Assembly (NCBI GenBank): GCA_029219425.1
Contig: JAQXTJ010000129.1
Coordinates: 1-37,559 of the forward strand
Reading direction: 5' to 3'
DNA: 37,559 nt
DNA from: Bacteroidales bacterium
GTDB taxonomy: Bacteria > Bacteroidota > Bacteroidia > Bacteroidales > Muribaculaceae
This document shows, one piece after another, positions 17,063 through 25,355 of the stretch. The position numbers were made by a program, and so were the translations under genes. The stretch's first letter is position 1, and every line of letters begins with the position of its first letter. The notes beneath the pieces were generated by a model. That model made no database searches and was not told the origin of the DNA. It saw only the letters and a list, made by a program, of their open reading frames with translations.

Positions 17063-17662
17063 CTATTTGCCATATTCCTCAAGATAAAGGCGGCACGCCT
17101 CTTCGAGCTCGGCATACCACTCCTCGCCGAAGCGGCGCACGAGCGGCTCCTTGAGGAACTGGTACACTCTCACTCCCTTGGCGCGCCCAAGCACCTCGGC
17201 GGCCTTGCATATCTTCCAGCGGTGGAAGTTAACCGCCACATAGTGCGAGAGCTGCTGCAGGCGCAGCGGATAGAGGTGGCACGAAATCGGCTTGTAGAAG
17301 TCGGTGCGCCCCTCGCGGTAGGCTTTCTCTATGGCACACTGGCACATTCCGCCCTCGCCATAGCAGGTGAACACACAGTTGCGGCCATCCACAATCTGCG
17401 TCACCAGGTCGCCCTCCTCATCCACATATCCCACACCGCGCTCGGCAATCACCTCGCGAGCCTGAGGCATAAGGTCGTGCCACACTATGGGCAGAATTTC
17501 CTTCAGCTTATCATATTCCTGCTCGGTGATAGGAGCGCCGGCATCGCCCTCAATGCAACATTCGCCCAGGCACTTGTCGAGGTCGCAGATGAAAAAACGC
17601 TCCACGATGTCGAGGCTCACGAGAGTATCCTTTATTTGTAGCATTTCAATCTCTTCGGTCAT
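17063..17662 (-). CDS. DUF3109 family cysteine-rich protein
   Basis: 199 residues, cytoplasmic, without signal peptide. It belongs by pattern to the Bacteroidetes DUF3109 family, related to YkgJ-type zinc/iron-chelating proteins. Nine cysteines are conserved-looking and clustered: C26, C31, C35-C36 (FFICDLDKCLGECC), C96, C100, C107, C109, and C128 in PISCHLYPLR, the last being a YkgJ-like landmark. These could hold an Fe-S cluster or zinc; no function is established. The start ATG 17662 follows a -7 box by about 19 bases. Its promoter is copy 3 of the repeated element, so it may be controlled together with parE and pyrE. It appears to be transcribed alone; pyrE has its own promoter. Confidence 0.88.
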   Translation of the reverse strand: MTEEIEMLQIKDTLVSLDIVERFFICDLDKCLGECCIEGDAGAPITEQEYDKLKEILPIVWHDLMPQAREVIAERGVGYVDEEGDLVTQIVDGRNCVFTCYGEGGMCQCAIEKAYREGRTDFYKPISCHLYPLRLQQLSHYVAVNFHRWKICKAAEVLGRAKGVRVYQFLKEPLVRRFGEEWYAELEEACRLYLEEYGK

Positions 17663-17680
17663 TAATTGGTGTTATTTTCG

Positions 17681-17727
17681 GCAAAATTAGCACAAATTTT
17701 TGCAAATCGAAAGCAGAGCGCGAAAAA
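17681..17727 (-). promoter_or_regulatory. DUF3109 gene promoter, copy 3 of the repeated promoter element
   Basis: Minus strand: TTTTTCGCG, then CTCTGCTTTCGATTT, 14 bases, and TAATTTTGC. The 15-base core and the spacing equal those of the other two copies; the remaining positions differ, as expected of a functional site rather than of a recent duplication. Confidence 0.8.
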
Positions 17728-17757
17728 TATATTTAAGGCACACTGCCGACAAGAAAC

Positions 17758-17788
17758 TAAAAGTCCCTCGCATCACTGCGAAGGACTT
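17758..17788 (-). terminator. Terminator of the lipoprotein gene
   Basis: Minus strand: AAGTCCTTCGC, short loop, GCGAGGGACTT then TTAG; an 11-base stem with one G/T and a short T-run, about 190 bases after the stop codon of the gene at 17982. Confidence 0.55.
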
Positions 17789-17981
17789 CGTGCATAAACG
17801 ATATTTTACAGTCAATTAAATGTCGAGTTTTAATTGATGTGTGTATTGAGGAAAGGGAGCTGGGAATAGTATGTGTGACGCTTATCAACCACTCCATCTG
17901 CCTCTACACGCTGCAAATTTACCGCGTTAATGTTACACGCTTATAACAATGGAGTAACATTTCACCCAAATATGGTGAAGG

Positions 17982-19520
17982 TTAATAGTCAGCATTGTTG
18001 GGGTCGAAGTTTGTCCAGCCGTCCATCCAGTTGTCGCCGGCGGCGAAAGCACCAATGTAGTTCACGGGCTTCACGCCATTGAGGAGGGCGTCGGTAAAGG
18101 ATGCTGCGCCGATGAGCTTGCTTCCGGCCTGAGGCATATAGGCTGCGCCTGCTCCGGCAGCGTCGGTGAGCAGAAGCTCGGCAGCGTCGGCAAGGTTCTT
18201 ATTGCCCTCCTGAGCCATGAAGAATGTGTGAGAGAATGAGGACTGATTAGCGTCGATTACAGCCTTGGCGGTGGCATCATAGAGCACATCTTCGTAGATT
18301 TTGTTGGCATCGGAGCCAATCACGTCCATTCCAGCAAACCACACATTGCTAATCTTGAGCTTGCCGGCACGTGCAGCGTCGGGGGTGTCGCCTTTCTCAC
18401 CGTCGATGATAAGACCAATGGGGAAGCCCACAGCGAGCGAGTTGAAGCAGCTCAGGCGGCTCGAGCGGCGCACCTGCATTGCCGACTGGAACTTGCCCAG
18501 GGCAGAGCCGTTGTTGGGGTTATAGCTGCCGGCGTTGATGTAGTCCTTGGAGTTTACGAAGCCATCGCGACCATTAGGGCCTACGAAAGTGATGTTGCTG
18601 AAGACGCAAGTGGTGTGGGGATCAACGTCGGCACCATCGGCGCAGTTGTCGCTCTCAAAGCCATTAGATTGCGAGGTGTCGGCGATGCGGGGATCACGCA
18701 TGGCGAGTCCAAACTGCACCTTGCCGCTGAAGCCATTGTCGGTGTCGAAGTCGTCGTCCCAGCCCTTGTAGGCCACGAGGTGCGAGCAGCTCACTGTGCC
18801 GCCAAACCACTCAAAGGAGTCGTCGTTGGAGAAAGAAACCTGAATGTGGTCGAGCTTAGTGCCCGAGCCCACCGAGCCAAGAGTGAGGCCGTTGATTTCC
18901 TTGTTCTCCTGGAAAGGATAGCCTGCAAACTCAATGCGCACATAGCTGAGCACGCCCGAGTTGTCGGCATCGTCGTTGCCGCCATGGTGCGAGCGCGGGC
19001 CACCCTCAATCTGCATATCATCGCGCTGGTTGTTGTGAGCCTTACCGCAGATAATCACGCCGCCCCAGTCGCCGGGCTTGCGGTTTCCCTTGGCCTCGGC
19101 CGAGGTGAACACGATAGGCTCCTGAGCAGTACCCTGAGCGATGAGCTTGCCGCCACGCTCCACGATGAGCGATGCCATCGACTGCTTCTCGCCACGAATC
19201 ACAGTGCCCGGCTCAAGAGTGAGCTCAGCACCCTCGGCCACATACACCCAGCCCTTGAGCAGATAGGTACCCTTCTTGAGTGTCTGCTTGCCGGTGAACA
19301 CAAACTCCTTGTCGCCATTGCCAATCACGGTGCCTGCGGCGTTCTCGGTGCCATCGGCGTTGAAGAGGAGGTGATTGCAGCTCTTCAGTCCGCCATTTGT
19401 GCCCCACTCATAGGCCTCCTGGGGCTGGGGCTCGTTCTTGTCGTCATCGCTGCACGATACAGCCACTGCCGATATAGCTCCGGCAAAAGCATAAACCAAA
19501 ATCTTCTTTACCATTTTCAT
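17982..19520 (-). CDS. Surface lipoprotein, beta-helix-like, partner of a TonB-dependent receptor
   Basis: 512 residues. The signal peptide ends in a lipobox (AVAVSC, lipidated Cys23) followed by SDDDKNE, an acidic stretch typical of Bacteroidetes surface-export signals. The first half has repeated short strands such as GWVYVAEGAELTLEPGTVI and LIVERGGKLIAQGT, a pattern seen in parallel beta-helix folds; later parts are rich in N, G and D (for example SFSNDDSFEWFGG, WDDDFDTDNGF), which may bind calcium. It follows the receptor gene by 51 bases. This family regularly accompanies SusD-less TonB receptors in Bacteroidetes to my knowledge, so it probably acts as the outer, ligand-capturing partner. 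It is not SusD. Substrate unknown. Confidence 0.78.
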   Translation of the reverse strand: MKMVKKILVYAFAGAISAVAVSCSDDDKNEPQPQEAYEWGTNGGLKSCNHLLFNADGTENAAGTVIGNGDKEFVFTGKQTLKKGTYLLKGWVYVAEGAELTLEPGTVIRGEKQSMASLIVERGGKLIAQGTAQEPIVFTSAEAKGNRKPGDWGGVIICGKAHNNQRDDMQIEGGPRSHHGGNDDADNSGVLSYVRIEFAGYPFQENKEINGLTLGSVGSGTKLDHIQVSFSNDDSFEWFGGTVSCSHLVAYKGWDDDFDTDNGFSGKVQFGLAMRDPRIADTSQSNGFESDNCADGADVDPHTTCVFSNITFVGPNGRDGFVNSKDYINAGSYNPNNGSALGKFQSAMQVRRSSRLSCFNSLAVGFPIGLIIDGEKGDTPDAARAGKLKISNVWFAGMDVIGSDANKIYEDVLYDATAKAVIDANQSSFSHTFFMAQEGNKNLADAAELLLTDAAGAGAAYMPQAGSKLIGAASFTDALLNGVKPVNYIGAFAAGDNWMDGWTNFDPNNADY

Positions 19521-19571
19521 ACTTAAATCGATTATTTGTTATTGTCGTTAGTGAAAAACATTTATAATTTG

Positions 19572-22340
19572 TCAGAATTTATATCCAGCCGAGATTGAGA
19601 AGTTGCGGCCCGGGCGGTAGCGGCGAGTCACCTCCTCAACAGTGCCGTGTCCGGTCTCGAGGAATTGCTTGTAGCACACATTCTCATTGAGCACGTTGCG
19701 AGCCGAGAGCTTCACCTCGAAGTGCTTGCCCAGCTCTTTGCCGAGGTTGATGTCGATGGTGTTGCGCGGCATCTCGTAGCTGTCGGGGATATTCACCGTG
19801 TTCTCGCTGGTTCCCATGCTGCGTCCCACTCCCACAATGCGCTTGCCAATGCGGTTGTAGAGAACCGAGGCATTGAGCGAGAGGGGATTGCTGCGGTAGA
19901 AGAGGCCCAGGTTCACGATGTAGGGCGACTGGCCCTGCATGGCGCGGTCCTTCTCCTTTGCGCCGGGAGCGAAGCGCACCTTGCTGTGAATGAAGGCGCA
20001 ATTGGCATTGAGGCTGAAATTGGGCAAGCCAATGAAGCCGAGCGACTTCTTCACGTCGATTTCCACGCCATAGTTGTCGGCCCCGGCGGCGTTCACATAG
20101 GAATAAGTGAGGTCGGTGCCGCCATTCACGGTGTAGGTCCACTCAATGGGGTTCTTGAAGTTCTTGTAGAAGAGCGACACCGCAACGAGCTCGCCCTGGG
20201 CGGGATAGAACTCATATCCGAGGTCGACGTTGTCGATGTAGGCCGATTTCAGGGCGTAGTTGCCCTGCACGTTGCTGGCGAGGTCGAAGTCGTAGAACAC
20301 CGAGGGAGCCACCTCGCGAAACTCGGCGCGGTTAACCGAGCGGCCGTAGGCCACACGCACTTTGTGGCATGGGTTGATGTCGTAGCTCACGTTGACCGAG
20401 GGGAAGAAGTCGTTGCCGGGATAGTAGGTGCTGTATTCGCTGCGCTCAGTGTCGCGGGAGTTGCGAATAAGCTCCATGCGGTTGTGCTCGAAGCGCACAC
20501 CGGCAAGCACATTTAGCTGCCCCCATGCGAAGTGTCCCGACACATATCCGGCAGCGAGCAGGTTGCGGCCGCGGTAGTTGTTGGTCCAGCGCACGGTTTC
20601 GAGCATGTAGAGCTTGTCGGCGCCATAGTTGGCATCGGTGAGCAGCTCATCGGCCACGCTCAGATACTGGAAGTCGGTGGGCAGTGCGCTCGCCGAGGGG
20701 TTGTGAGCATAGATAAAGGAGCGTGTGTCGTAGGTGCGGGAGCGATACTCTGAGTAGGCACCGGCACGGAGTGTTATCTGTGAGTTGATTAAGGCGTAGC
20801 GGTCGGTGAAGTTGAGTCCGGCCGAGGCTATGTGCTCATCGAGCTTTGTAAACTCACGCTCAATGTCGTTGAGCCTTGTGAGAGCCATCACGCCGGGCTC
20901 CCAGGCATCGCTCACGGTGTAGCGGCGACGGTCGGGCATGTAGTTGTTGGCGTAGGCATATCCGGCGCTCCAGTCAATCTTGCGCTCATCGGTGCCCAGG
21001 GAGTGACGGCCGGTGAGCTGACCGCTGTAGGTGCTGCGGCTCAGGTAGTAGTATTCGGCGCTCTCGAAGTTGTCGCTCTGCGAGTTCACGCCGGCGCGGG
21101 TGGTGTAGCGGTCGCGGCCAAGCTGGTTGAAGATGTTCTTCAGCTCAATGCGGCTGGCACCCGAAGCGCTCACATAGGCGATATTCAGCATTGCGCCGAG
21201 GCGGGCATAGGAGTTATACTGGTTGTCGGTGCTGTGGCGCAAATACACCGAGCGGTCGTTGCGCGTGTCGTAGGCGCCAAAGAGGGAGTTCTCCATGTCG
21301 GTGTAGGCGCGGCGGCTGTTGCTGTAGTTGAGCGAGGCGATGAGGGCGAGCGAGCGTCCGTCGTCGGCAGTGAAGCGGCGACCGAGCTCTGCGTTGAACC
21401 CCAGGTCGGCAATGGGAGTTGACTTGCGCACACGCCAGTCGTTGTTGAGGCCGTTGCGCAGAAGATCCACAGTGCCCTCGCCGGCAATGGGAGTGAGCGG
21501 GGCGTGAATGCCGCCACGCAGGCTGCGCAGGCCATTGTCGAAGCCCAGGAAGTCGGTGCCGCTGCCCTTTCCGTGGAAGAACGAGGCAAAGTGTGTGGCG
21601 TCGTTCACATTGGCGCTTATAGCAATACGGGCCGAGTTCACATCGGGCACGTCCTTGGTGTTGATAAGCACGAAGCCGCCGGTGAAGTCGGCAGGATATT
21701 CGGGCGAGGGCGACTTCACGATGAGCATGTTGTCGAGCTGCGACGAGGGTATAATGTCGAAGGAGAAAGCACGCGAGTCGGCCTCGCTGCTGGGCACGGC
21801 GCTGCGGTTGATCCACACATTATTATAACGCTGCGACAGTCCGCGCACCATCACAAATTTGTCGTCGATGATGCTTATTCCCGGAATTCGGCGTATCACC
21901 TCCGAGGCGTTGCTGTCCTGCGTGCGCGAAATCTGCTGTGCCGAGATGCCTGCCATCACCACGAGGCTGCTGCGCTGCAAGCCTACGATGGAGCCTTCGG
22001 TGTTGCGCTTCACCTCGCGCGTCACCACCACCTCACCGAGCTGCCTGCTCTCGGGCTTGAGCACGAAATCGACGGTGGCAGTGCGGTCGAGCTTCACCAC
22101 CCGGCGTGCTGCTTCATAAAACACGTATTCGGTCACCACAGTCACCTCACCGTTGCTCAGGCCGGGCAGCTCGAAGGTCCCATCGGCATCGGTGGTGGTG
22201 GTCGTAGTGGAATTTTCAATTCTCACGGTCGCTCCAATGAGCGGCTCATTGCTTGTGTCGGTCACTTTCCCTTTTATCACCGCTGCGTGAGCCGTTGTGG
22301 CTGCGGCAGCAAGAAGAATCATAGCAATTATTCGTTTCAT
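19572..22340 (-). CDS. TonB-dependent outer-membrane receptor (SusC-superfamily, no SusD)
   Basis: 922 residues from ATG 22340 (the in-frame TTG just before it is not needed). A signal peptide ends near AHA-A. Then come a carboxypeptidase-regulatory-like domain (about 20-100: VIKGKVTDTSNEPLIGATV, DADGTFELPG), a plug domain (about 105-240: VIRRIPGISI, VMVRGLSQRYNNV, IPSSQLDNMLIVKSPSPEYP, TGGFVLINTK) and a barrel that ends with a terminal Phe (ISAGYKF). The plug resembles the RGLxxRYN/SFDIIPS type seen in TonB-Xanth-Caul-like receptors rather than classical SusC. It imports an unknown ligand with TonB energy. It lies between a T9SS cargo gene (165 bases upstream) and a surface lipoprotein (51 bases downstream). 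No susD, FecR or sigma factor gene is adjacent. Confidence 0.92.
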   Translation of the reverse strand: MKRIIAMILLAAAATTAHAAVIKGKVTDTSNEPLIGATVRIENSTTTTTTDADGTFELPGLSNGEVTVVTEYVFYEAARRVVKLDRTATVDFVLKPESRQLGEVVVTREVKRNTEGSIVGLQRSSLVVMAGISAQQISRTQDSNASEVIRRIPGISIIDDKFVMVRGLSQRYNNVWINRSAVPSSEADSRAFSFDIIPSSQLDNMLIVKSPSPEYPADFTGGFVLINTKDVPDVNSARIAISANVNDATHFASFFHGKGSGTDFLGFDNGLRSLRGGIHAPLTPIAGEGTVDLLRNGLNNDWRVRKSTPIADLGFNAELGRRFTADDGRSLALIASLNYSNSRRAYTDMENSLFGAYDTRNDRSVYLRHSTDNQYNSYARLGAMLNIAYVSASGASRIELKNIFNQLGRDRYTTRAGVNSQSDNFESAEYYYLSRSTYSGQLTGRHSLGTDERKIDWSAGYAYANNYMPDRRRYTVSDAWEPGVMALTRLNDIEREFTKLDEHIASAGLNFTDRYALINSQITLRAGAYSEYRSRTYDTRSFIYAHNPSASALPTDFQYLSVADELLTDANYGADKLYMLETVRWTNNYRGRNLLAAGYVSGHFAWGQLNVLAGVRFEHNRMELIRNSRDTERSEYSTYYPGNDFFPSVNVSYDINPCHKVRVAYGRSVNRAEFREVAPSVFYDFDLASNVQGNYALKSAYIDNVDLGYEFYPAQGELVAVSLFYKNFKNPIEWTYTVNGGTDLTYSYVNAAGADNYGVEIDVKKSLGFIGLPNFSLNANCAFIHSKVRFAPGAKEKDRAMQGQSPYIVNLGLFYRSNPLSLNASVLYNRIGKRIVGVGRSMGTSENTVNIPDSYEMPRNTIDINLGKELGKHFEVKLSARNVLNENVCYKQFLETGHGTVEEVTRRYRPGRNFSISAGYKF

Positions 22341-22442
22341 CAATTTGCGGTTATTGTTTTTTTTCGCCGCAAAGGTCGGTACAAGTTATCACAGCGGTGT
22401 GACAATCATTTCACATTTCTGTGTCATTGCCAGTGAAAGCGC

Positions 22443-22477
22443 AAGGAGCCGTGCCGAGTGATGCGGCACAGCCCCTT
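22443..22477 (-). terminator. Hairpin between T9SS cargo gene and receptor gene
   Basis: AAGG-x-GCCGTGCCG pairs with CGGCACAGC-x-CCTT across a short loop. No T-run follows on the minus strand, so it may instead be a stability or processing hairpin in a shared transcript, allowing unequal expression. Confidence 0.4.
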
Positions 22478-22508
22478 GTAGTTATGTGTGATTATGATGA
22501 AATGCGAG

Positions 22509-23804
22509 TTACTTCACGAGCACCTTCTGAGAGTTTCCGGCCACCTTCACGATGTATAGGCCGGGAGCAACGTTGATTTGAGAATCGCGGGTGCGAGCCA
22601 CGGCAGCGCCGGCAGCGTTGAACACCTCAACCGTTGCGCCATTGTTCTCAACCACGATAGCACCCTTCGTGCCGTAGGCGCGGAGTCCCTTGGCAGCCAC
22701 AGCGTCATTCACGCCACTGCCGGCAGCGGGAATTGCATAACCCACGAGGTCGAGGTCGGAAGTAGTCACGAAATAGGCAAGCAGGTTGTCGCCGTAGGGG
22801 AAGAGAAGCACGTCGTCGGTGGGGTTGCAATTTGCATCCAGCACCATTTCGGCAGCATTGGCGCCTTCGACGGCTTCATGCACTGTCATCTCGATTTCTT
22901 TGAGTGCATTTTCGGCAATCGATCCCGTGAGAGCAGTAGGGTCGGTGGTGTCGTAGATATACGCATACGACGAAATAGCCCATCCGGTGAAGTAGCTAAG
23001 CTCAAGCACTGCGGTGTAGTTTCTTCCATTGAATGCACGCGAGTCGCCGGCATTGGGAGCGAAAGCCCAGTTGCTGCTACCGTCTTCCTTCACGAAGTTG
23101 GTGGCAGTGAGAGTCTCACCGTTCACAAAGTAGAACTCATCCACGCCGCTCTGGTAGTGGCCCACATAGTAGCCGTCGGCAGGCTTGGCCGAGTGAGCGA
23201 TAGCCTTGGCGTTGCTGCTGCCCTGATACCACTCGCCCACACCTTCGAGAGCCACAAGCTCAGGGTCGCCAATCACGCCGCCGGTCACGGTCCAGCGATA
23301 GATGTGCTTTGCATAAAGGCCTGTCATTGTGGCAACAATCTGTGCATCGCCATTGATGTCGCCCTGCACGTGGAGGCGTGCTCCAAGGTCGAGGCTGGTG
23401 TTGTGGTCAAGAGAGATAATCTCAACAGGCTCGGCAGTCGCCGACGAGGTCTTCCACACCTTGAAGGTGGAGCCGCTGGCGCTGAAGTTGCAGATGAGCA
23501 TGTTGCCGGCGCAGTCAGATGCCACAGAGCCGGAGGCATCGGCCGAGCCAAGGTTGATTTCGCCCAGCTTCTCGCCTGTTTGCGGATTGATGACGATGGG
23601 AGTGGTGCCATCACCGAAGTTGAGCACGAGAGCCTCGCCGCAAGCTGCGAGCGAAACGTGGGTGGTGCGGAAGTCGGTAGCATAATACTCCGAGATGTTC
23701 TTGTCGAAGAGCATGGTAGTGCCTTCAATGTTGAGGCCTTCGGTGGCCATTGCACTTGCCGGGAGCAGCAATGCGGCTGCTGCCAATGAGTAGAAATTCT
23801 TCAT
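22509..23804 (-). CDS. T9SS-secreted protein of unknown function
   Basis: 431 residues from ATG 23804. An N-terminal signal peptide (MKNFYSLAAAALLLPASAMA) leads into a mostly beta body of repeated blocks such as LVLNFGDGTTPIVINPQTG, AGNMLICNFS and VVATMTGL-like strands, suggesting a beta-propeller-like fold with no catalytic motif that I can see. The end is a typical T9SS type A sorting domain (VEVFNAAGAAV, then VAPGLYIVKVAGNSQKVLVK), so the product is secreted and attached or released at the cell surface. It is the first gene of the SusD-less TonB receptor locus and so may be its extracellular ligand-binding component. The open frame upstream to 23885 has no ATG of better quality and crosses toward the -7 box. 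Function unknown. Confidence 0.85.
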   Translation of the reverse strand: MKNFYSLAAAALLLPASAMATEGLNIEGTTMLFDKNISEYYATDFRTTHVSLAACGEALVLNFGDGTTPIVINPQTGEKLGEINLGSADASGSVASDCAGNMLICNFSASGSTFKVWKTSSATAEPVEIISLDHNTSLDLGARLHVQGDINGDAQIVATMTGLYAKHIYRWTVTGGVIGDPELVALEGVGEWYQGSSNAKAIAHSAKPADGYYVGHYQSGVDEFYFVNGETLTATNFVKEDGSSNWAFAPNAGDSRAFNGRNYTAVLELSYFTGWAISSYAYIYDTTDPTALTGSIAENALKEIEMTVHEAVEGANAAEMVLDANCNPTDDVLLFPYGDNLLAYFVTTSDLDLVGYAIPAAGSGVNDAVAAKGLRAYGTKGAIVVENNGATVEVFNAAGAAVARTRDSQINVAPGLYIVKVAGNSQKVLVK

Positions 23805-23881
23805 AATAGATAATTTGTAAATTTGATAAATTGTGTAATTATAATCGGTTGCTTTTTTTAATGTCTTGCAGTGTGTTTTTT

Positions 23882-23890
23882 GCAAATATA
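23882..23890 (-). promoter_or_regulatory. -7 box for the T9SS cargo gene
   Basis: Minus strand TATATTTGC, an exact TAnnTTTG match, about 78 bases before ATG 23804. No clear -33 box. Confidence 0.5.
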
Positions 23891-23976
23891 CACAAGATTT
23901 CCTAATTATCGATGAAATACTAAAAATATTTATTAAAAACGGCTACTTTTTAGGGGATTATTGGCTGCGAGGCCCA

Positions 23977-24783
23977 TTATTTGGCTGGGGCAGGCTTGAT
24001 AATGAGGATGCTCAGCTCATAGAGAAGGTAGAGTGGGGTGAACACAATCATCAGTGTGAAAGGGTCGCCGGTGGGGGTGATTACGGCAGCGGCCACCATA
24101 AGGGCCACTATGGCGTGACGGCGGTAGAGGCGCAAGATGCCGCGGTGCAGAATGCCAATCGCACTCAGCGTGAACGCCACGAGTGGCAGCTCAAACACCA
24201 GCCCCATCACGAGCAGCATCCCCACAAAAGTGTCCATGTAGGAGTCGAGCGAAATCTGGTTGGGAATCATTGCGCTCACCTGATAGTCGGCGAGGAATCG
24301 CAGCGTCACCGGGAACACCACAAAGTACCCCACTGCCACACCAATATAGAACATGGCGGTGCCAAAGAGGAACGCCGCGCTTATGCCTCGCCGCTCGTGA
24401 GGATAGAGAGCCGGGCGAATGAAGGTCCACAGCAAGTAGATAAGCACCGGGAATGTGAGCACCAGAGCCATCCAGAACGATGTGGACATGTGTATGAAGA
24501 ATTGCGACGCGAGCTGAATGTTGATTAGCTGCACGCTGAAGTCCTCGGTGGAGAATTGCTGAAGCGAGGGAAACTGCGCAGTGACCCAAGCAAAGAGGCG
24601 GTAGAGCACAAAGTCGCCACGGCACGGAGCGAGAATCACGCTGTCGAAAAGGTCGGGCATAACGGCAAAAAGTCCTGCCGCAGCGCCCACAAGCACCACA
24701 GCCGCTTTCCACAGCACCGCACGCAGTGCGTCAAGATGCCCCCAGAACGACATTTCCTGGGCATTACCGTCGCTCTTCTCCAT
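23977..24783 (-). CDS. tatC: Twin-arginine translocase subunit TatC
   Basis: 268 residues with six membrane segments, the usual TatC topology. It binds the twin-arginine signal peptide of folded exported proteins and forms the core of the Tat translocon with TatA. The N-terminal SFWGHLDALR is the equivalent of the family's HLxELR motif, with Ala in place of Glu, a notable change in an otherwise conserved position. PHERRG follows the third membrane segment, and the end is rich in Lys/Pro. tatA lies 52 bases upstream on the same strand, making the expected tatAC pair. No tatB is present, normal for Bacteroidetes, where a TatA-like protein serves both roles. Confidence 0.93.
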   Translation of the reverse strand: MEKSDGNAQEMSFWGHLDALRAVLWKAAVVLVGAAAGLFAVMPDLFDSVILAPCRGDFVLYRLFAWVTAQFPSLQQFSTEDFSVQLINIQLASQFFIHMSTSFWMALVLTFPVLIYLLWTFIRPALYPHERRGISAAFLFGTAMFYIGVAVGYFVVFPVTLRFLADYQVSAMIPNQISLDSYMDTFVGMLLVMGLVFELPLVAFTLSAIGILHRGILRLYRRHAIVALMVAAAVITPTGDPFTLMIVFTPLYLLYELSILIIKPAPAK

Positions 24784-24835
24784 AGTCGGTTATAAAAGCA
24801 GAAGCATAGGTGAAGATGTCACATCCCGAAAAAGC

Positions 24836-25033
24836 TCACTTCTTCACGTCGGTCTTGTTGATTTCGTCGGTCACATCGTTGAGCCCTTCTTTGAAGTTGC
24901 GCACCCCCTTGCCTATGCCACGCATCAGTTCGGGAATCTTGCGGCCTCCAAAAAGAAGCAAAATGATGATAGCAATGATGATAATCTCGCCTGTGCCCAT
25001 GTTGAATAATGCAAGAATGCCGTTGAGAGTCAT
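24836..25033 (-). CDS. tatA: Twin-arginine translocase subunit TatA/E-type
   Basis: 65 residues from ATG 25033 (an open frame further upstream has no support). A short N-terminal segment, one membrane helix (EIIIIAIIILLLF), then the FG hinge and the amphipathic helix (GRKIPELMRGIGKGVRNFKE) are the standard TatA layout. Its many copies form the protein-conducting assembly with TatC. The tail is charged. It is the first gene of the tatAC pair, with a -7 box about 34 bases upstream. Confidence 0.93.
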   Translation of the reverse strand: MTLNGILALFNMGTGEIIIIAIIILLLFGGRKIPELMRGIGKGVRNFKEGLNDVTDEINKTDVKK

Positions 25034-25066
25034 AGTCGTTGTTTGTTTTTCTGTTATTAATAGCCA

Positions 25067-25074
25067 CAAAATTA
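25067..25074 (-). promoter_or_regulatory. -7 box for tatAC
   Basis: Minus strand TAATTTTG, exact consensus, 34 bases before ATG 25033. The -33 position is poor. Confidence 0.55.
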
Positions 25075-25251
25075 CTAAAAAATTTTATCAATGCCACTCT
25101 TTTGGCCGAAAAAATGTGCTTACGTTGCCTCCTGGCAGTGTGACACTGTCGGTGGGGCATGGAAATCCCACTTATGGCTGCCACAAAGGCGAAAACAGCA
25201 CAATTACGGAAATTTTTCCTTAAATAATGCTGCTATGTAACAAATAATGAT

Positions 25252-25260
25252 TAACTTTGC
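25252..25260 (+). promoter_or_regulatory. -7 box for fabD
   Basis: TAACTTTGC, exact consensus, 96 bases before ATG 25356, giving a leader of roughly 90 bases with no obvious riboswitch. Confidence 0.6.
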
Positions 25261-25355
25261 AGCGCATTAAGCCATCGGAGAGCCTGTGGCACTGCATCGA
25301 AAGATTATACGAATAAAATCAATAATATTGAACACTTACACAAACTTTTGACATT

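Larger units (their letters stand above)
17663..17981. other. Intergenic region between DUF3109 gene and lipoprotein gene
   Basis: 319 bases without a gene. It holds the DUF3109 promoter (17681-17727) and a minus-strand terminator (17758-17788). In the rest (17789-17981) I see nothing beyond A/T-rich sequence with many stops. Confidence 0.6.
25034..25355. other. Divergent intergenic region tatA / fabD
   Basis: 322 bases without a gene. It holds the tatA -7 box (25067-25074, minus), the fabD -7 box (25252-25260, plus) and about 90 bases of fabD leader. A GGCAGTGTGACACTGTC inverted repeat at about 25134-25150 could be an operator or a hairpin; nothing else is visible. Confidence 0.5.
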
